A stretch of DNA of 16,475 bases. Origin: CAYNYF01 sp964401385 (GTDB lineage Bacteria > Planctomycetota > Phycisphaerae > SM23-33). The notes beneath the pieces were generated by a model. It was not told where the DNA came from. It made no database searches and saw nothing but the letters and a program-made list of their open reading frames with translations. Shown one piece after another: positions 14,771 to 16,475 of the stretch (position 1 is the first letter of the stretch; each line of letters opens with the position of its first letter). The position numbers and the translations under genes are program-made. The DNA lies in NCBI GenBank assembly GCA_964401385.1, contig CAYNYF010000092.1, positions 1 through 16,475 of the forward strand. The letters are read 5' to 3'.

Positions 14771-16309
14771 ATGAAACGGAGCATGTTGATTCTTGCGGCC
14801 GTCGTGGCCGCGGGGTGCGCGATGGCCTCGGCCCAGGAGGCCGCCGAGAAGCCGTTCGGCGAGCCCGTCTTCGAGGGCGGCGGCATCAAGCTGTACCTCA
14901 AGATGGACTTCGACAAGGGGGCCAATCCGTTCACCGACCAGGCGAACGGCAAGGTCGCCCTGGAAAGCGCCGCCGACCGCGTCCTCAGCGGCCGGAGCCT
15001 GCACGTCAAGCGGGCCAAGCCGAGCGGCTACTTCGGCGGGCGGACCAACCAGGTGGCCGTCCAGGGCACGCGCGGGCTGAACATCGCCTTCTGCCTGCGG
15101 GCCAAGGGCATGGAGGCGGTCTCGCTGAACCTCTACGACGCCCTGAAGCGGGACAACACCACGCCCACTTCGCCGGCCCGCGTCATGGACGACGGCTGGC
15201 GGGCGGTGTGCTTCGCCGTGGAGGATTTCCACCACAACGACAGCCCGCCCCAGCGGAAGGTCCCGGCCAACACCAAGCACACCAACATGTTTTTCCACGG
15301 CCGGGAGAAGCAGGGCGAAAGCGGGGAGTACTGGATCGACAAGTTCATCATCTACCGCGGCGTGGACGCCCAGCCGCCGGAGCCGCCGAGCAAGCTCAAG
15401 GCCAAGGCGGGCAAGGCAGGCCAAATCGAGCTGACGTGGCGGGAGCCCAAGGACAACGCCTTCGCCGTGTTCTACAGCATCCACCGCCAGCGCGAAGGAA
15501 AGTGGGTCAAGGTGGGCGAGTCGCTCCAGCCGCGGTACGTGGACGTCGTCGGCGACCGCGGCAAATACACCTACCGCGTCACGGCCGCCGATTACGACGG
15601 CAACGTTTCGAAACCCTCCAAGGACGCGGCCGTCAGGGTCGCTTCGGTGCCGACCATCGAGTTTCCGCCGCCGACGGTGCAGCAGTCCGACCGCGCGGCC
15701 TACGCCGACAACGTCCGCGAGATCCACGCCCGCGGCGCCGGCAGGATTCGCCACGACGTGTTCCTCTTCGCCGGCGACAGCATCACCGCCGCCGACTCCT
15801 ACACCCACGTCCTCGCCCGCTGGCTGGCGCGGGGCATCCCCGTCCGCCAGGGCGTGGGGCAGATGCGGACCGGCTACGGCAAGTCGATGATCGACAAGTA
15901 CCTTACCGACTCCCGGCCGGAGTTCGCCGTCATCATGTACGGCACCAACGATTCCAAGGGCGAGCAGGCGGTAACCGCCGCCATGAAGAACATGGAGTAC
16001 GTGATCGACGCCTGCGCCAAGTTCGGGACGGTGCCGATCCTGGCGACGATCCCGCCGCGGGGGTTCGACAAGGACAAGCAGGCAGGCCAGGAGCGGTTCA
16101 ACGCCGCCCTGATCAAGCTCTGCCGGGCGAAGAAGGTGCCCGTCAGCTACTGCTATGAGGAGGCGATCACCCACGACCTGAGGAAGATGCTCTCCGACGG
16201 CGTGCACCTGGTCCCCGGCACCGGCAACGACGCGGCCGGGCGGGCGCTGTGGAGGACCATCGAGCAGGTCTACTTCGCCCTCCGCGACACCAGTGGCGAG
16301 TGGAAGTAG
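14771..16309 (+). CDS. Secreted jelly-roll / FN3 / SGNH hydrolase
   Basis: This encodes a 512-aa exported protein. AAAGGAG at 14758-14764 is 6 nt from the ATG. The signal peptide spans about residues 1-22 (cleavage near MASA-QE, or a weak lipobox at Cys16). Residues about 28-195 are a beta-sandwich, carbohydrate-binding-like domain: LKMDFDKG near the start, GYFGG, then GEYWIDKFIIYRG at the end. Residues about 198-290 are a fibronectin type III domain (PPSKLKAKAGKAGQIELTWREP ... YTYRVTAADYDGN). Residues about 325-505 are an SGNH hydrolase: FAGDSIT with GDS at 335-337 (Ser337), GTND at 391-394, and Asp476/His479 in DGVH. This SGNH core is more distant from those at 841 and 10002; it lacks their CWR.WKG segment and SGYTLRNYLTL tail. 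An esterase acting on a glycan is likely, substrate unknown. It may be transcribed apart from the upstream run because of the 303-nt spacer. Confidence 0.82.
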   Translation: MKRSMLILAAVVAAGCAMASAQEAAEKPFGEPVFEGGGIKLYLKMDFDKGANPFTDQANGKVALESAADRVLSGRSLHVKRAKPSGYFGGRTNQVAVQGTRGLNIAFCLRAKGMEAVSLNLYDALKRDNTTPTSPARVMDDGWRAVCFAVEDFHHNDSPPQRKVPANTKHTNMFFHGREKQGESGEYWIDKFIIYRGVDAQPPEPPSKLKAKAGKAGQIELTWREPKDNAFAVFYSIHRQREGKWVKVGESLQPRYVDVVGDRGKYTYRVTAADYDGNVSKPSKDAAVRVASVPTIEFPPPTVQQSDRAAYADNVREIHARGAGRIRHDVFLFAGDSITAADSYTHVLARWLARGIPVRQGVGQMRTGYGKSMIDKYLTDSRPEFAVIMYGTNDSKGEQAVTAAMKNMEYVIDACAKFGTVPILATIPPRGFDKDKQAGQERFNAALIKLCRAKKVPVSYCYEEAITHDLRKMLSDGVHLVPGTGNDAAGRALWRTIEQVYFALRDTSGEWK

Positions 16310-16475
16310 CGCCAAGCGGTCAGACGCTGGCAGTGTGAAGCTCTGCTTTTCCGGGCTGTGAAGAGCAGCGGGTGGACCGCGGGTCGACGAGCGTGGCGAT
16401 ACTGACCTATCCCGAGTTTCCCGAACCGCCCTGGGAGCTGGCAAGTGTGCACGTGGCGAGAGCCATGGAATGCGA
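16310..16475. other. Region after the last gene, no supported gene
   Basis: The window ends 166 nt after the SGNH stop. A gene may start near the edge: GGGAG and then GTG at 16445, or an ATG at 16469. Only a few codons are visible, so none is called. No clear terminator is seen. Confidence 0.5.

Noticed and set aside
11171..16444. Long minus-strand open frames opposite the GH123-like and last SGNH genes (11171-13657 and 13790-16444)
   Set aside because: They are shadows of the plus-strand genes, low-complexity in composition; the second runs through an intergenic repeat.
16445..16475. Start of another gene at the window edge
   Set aside because: A Shine-Dalgarno-like GGGAG and GTG exist, but there are too few codons to support a gene.
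1..16475. tRNA, rRNA, CRISPR arrays and transposase genes
   Set aside because: No cloverleaf-like, rRNA-like, evenly spaced repeat or transposase signal was found by reading.

Overview
The window is GC-rich DNA with long, tightly packed, secreted-protein genes. It looks like a metagenome-assembled planctomycete-type bacterium (Phycisphaerae-like) or a close PVC relative. The reasons are indirect: stacked DNRLRE, Asp-box (BNR), SGNH and DUF4091/GH123-like secreted proteins, a PilX-type pseudopilin, and intergenic palindromic AT-richer repeats of the kind scattered through planctomycete and verrucomicrobial genomes. A run of exactly 100 N (9750-9849) is a scaffold gap, so this is draft sequence. 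Taxonomy is inference; there is no rRNA or marker gene here.

Layout. 110-514 (-) is a small lipoprotein with a BamE/SmpA-like motif. It is divergent from 841-3189 (+), a large secreted protein with two DNRLRE-like domains followed by an SGNH/GDSL hydrolase. 3308-4660 (-) is a PilX-type pseudopilin convergent with it; the 118-nt gap between them holds two GC-rich stem-loops. 4661-5180 is non-coding and ends in a palindromic dispersed-repeat-like element. From 5181 to 14467 (+) the genes run head to tail with short spacers: two tandem paralogous double beta-propellers (5181-7448, 7466-9721), the scaffold gap, the last 48 codons of a LamG-type protein (to 9996), an SGNH hydrolase with a CBM9-like domain (10002-11516), and a 965-aa DNRLRE-like plus DUF4091/GH123-like protein (11570-14467). 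A 303-nt spacer with a second palindromic element precedes 14771-16309 (+), a jelly-roll plus FN3 plus SGNH protein. The last 166 nt show no supported gene.

How it may work together. Nearly every plus-strand product has a signal peptide and is built from glycan-related modules: three esterase-type SGNH domains, one GH123-like catalytic domain, carbohydrate-binding-like beta-sandwiches and Asp-box propellers. The simplest reading is an extracellular or periplasmic kit for processing a decorated (for example acylated, possibly amino-sugar-containing) polysaccharide. No SusC/SusD pair, transporter, sulfatase or regulator is visible, so it is not a classical polysaccharide utilisation locus. The substrate cannot be read from the sequence.
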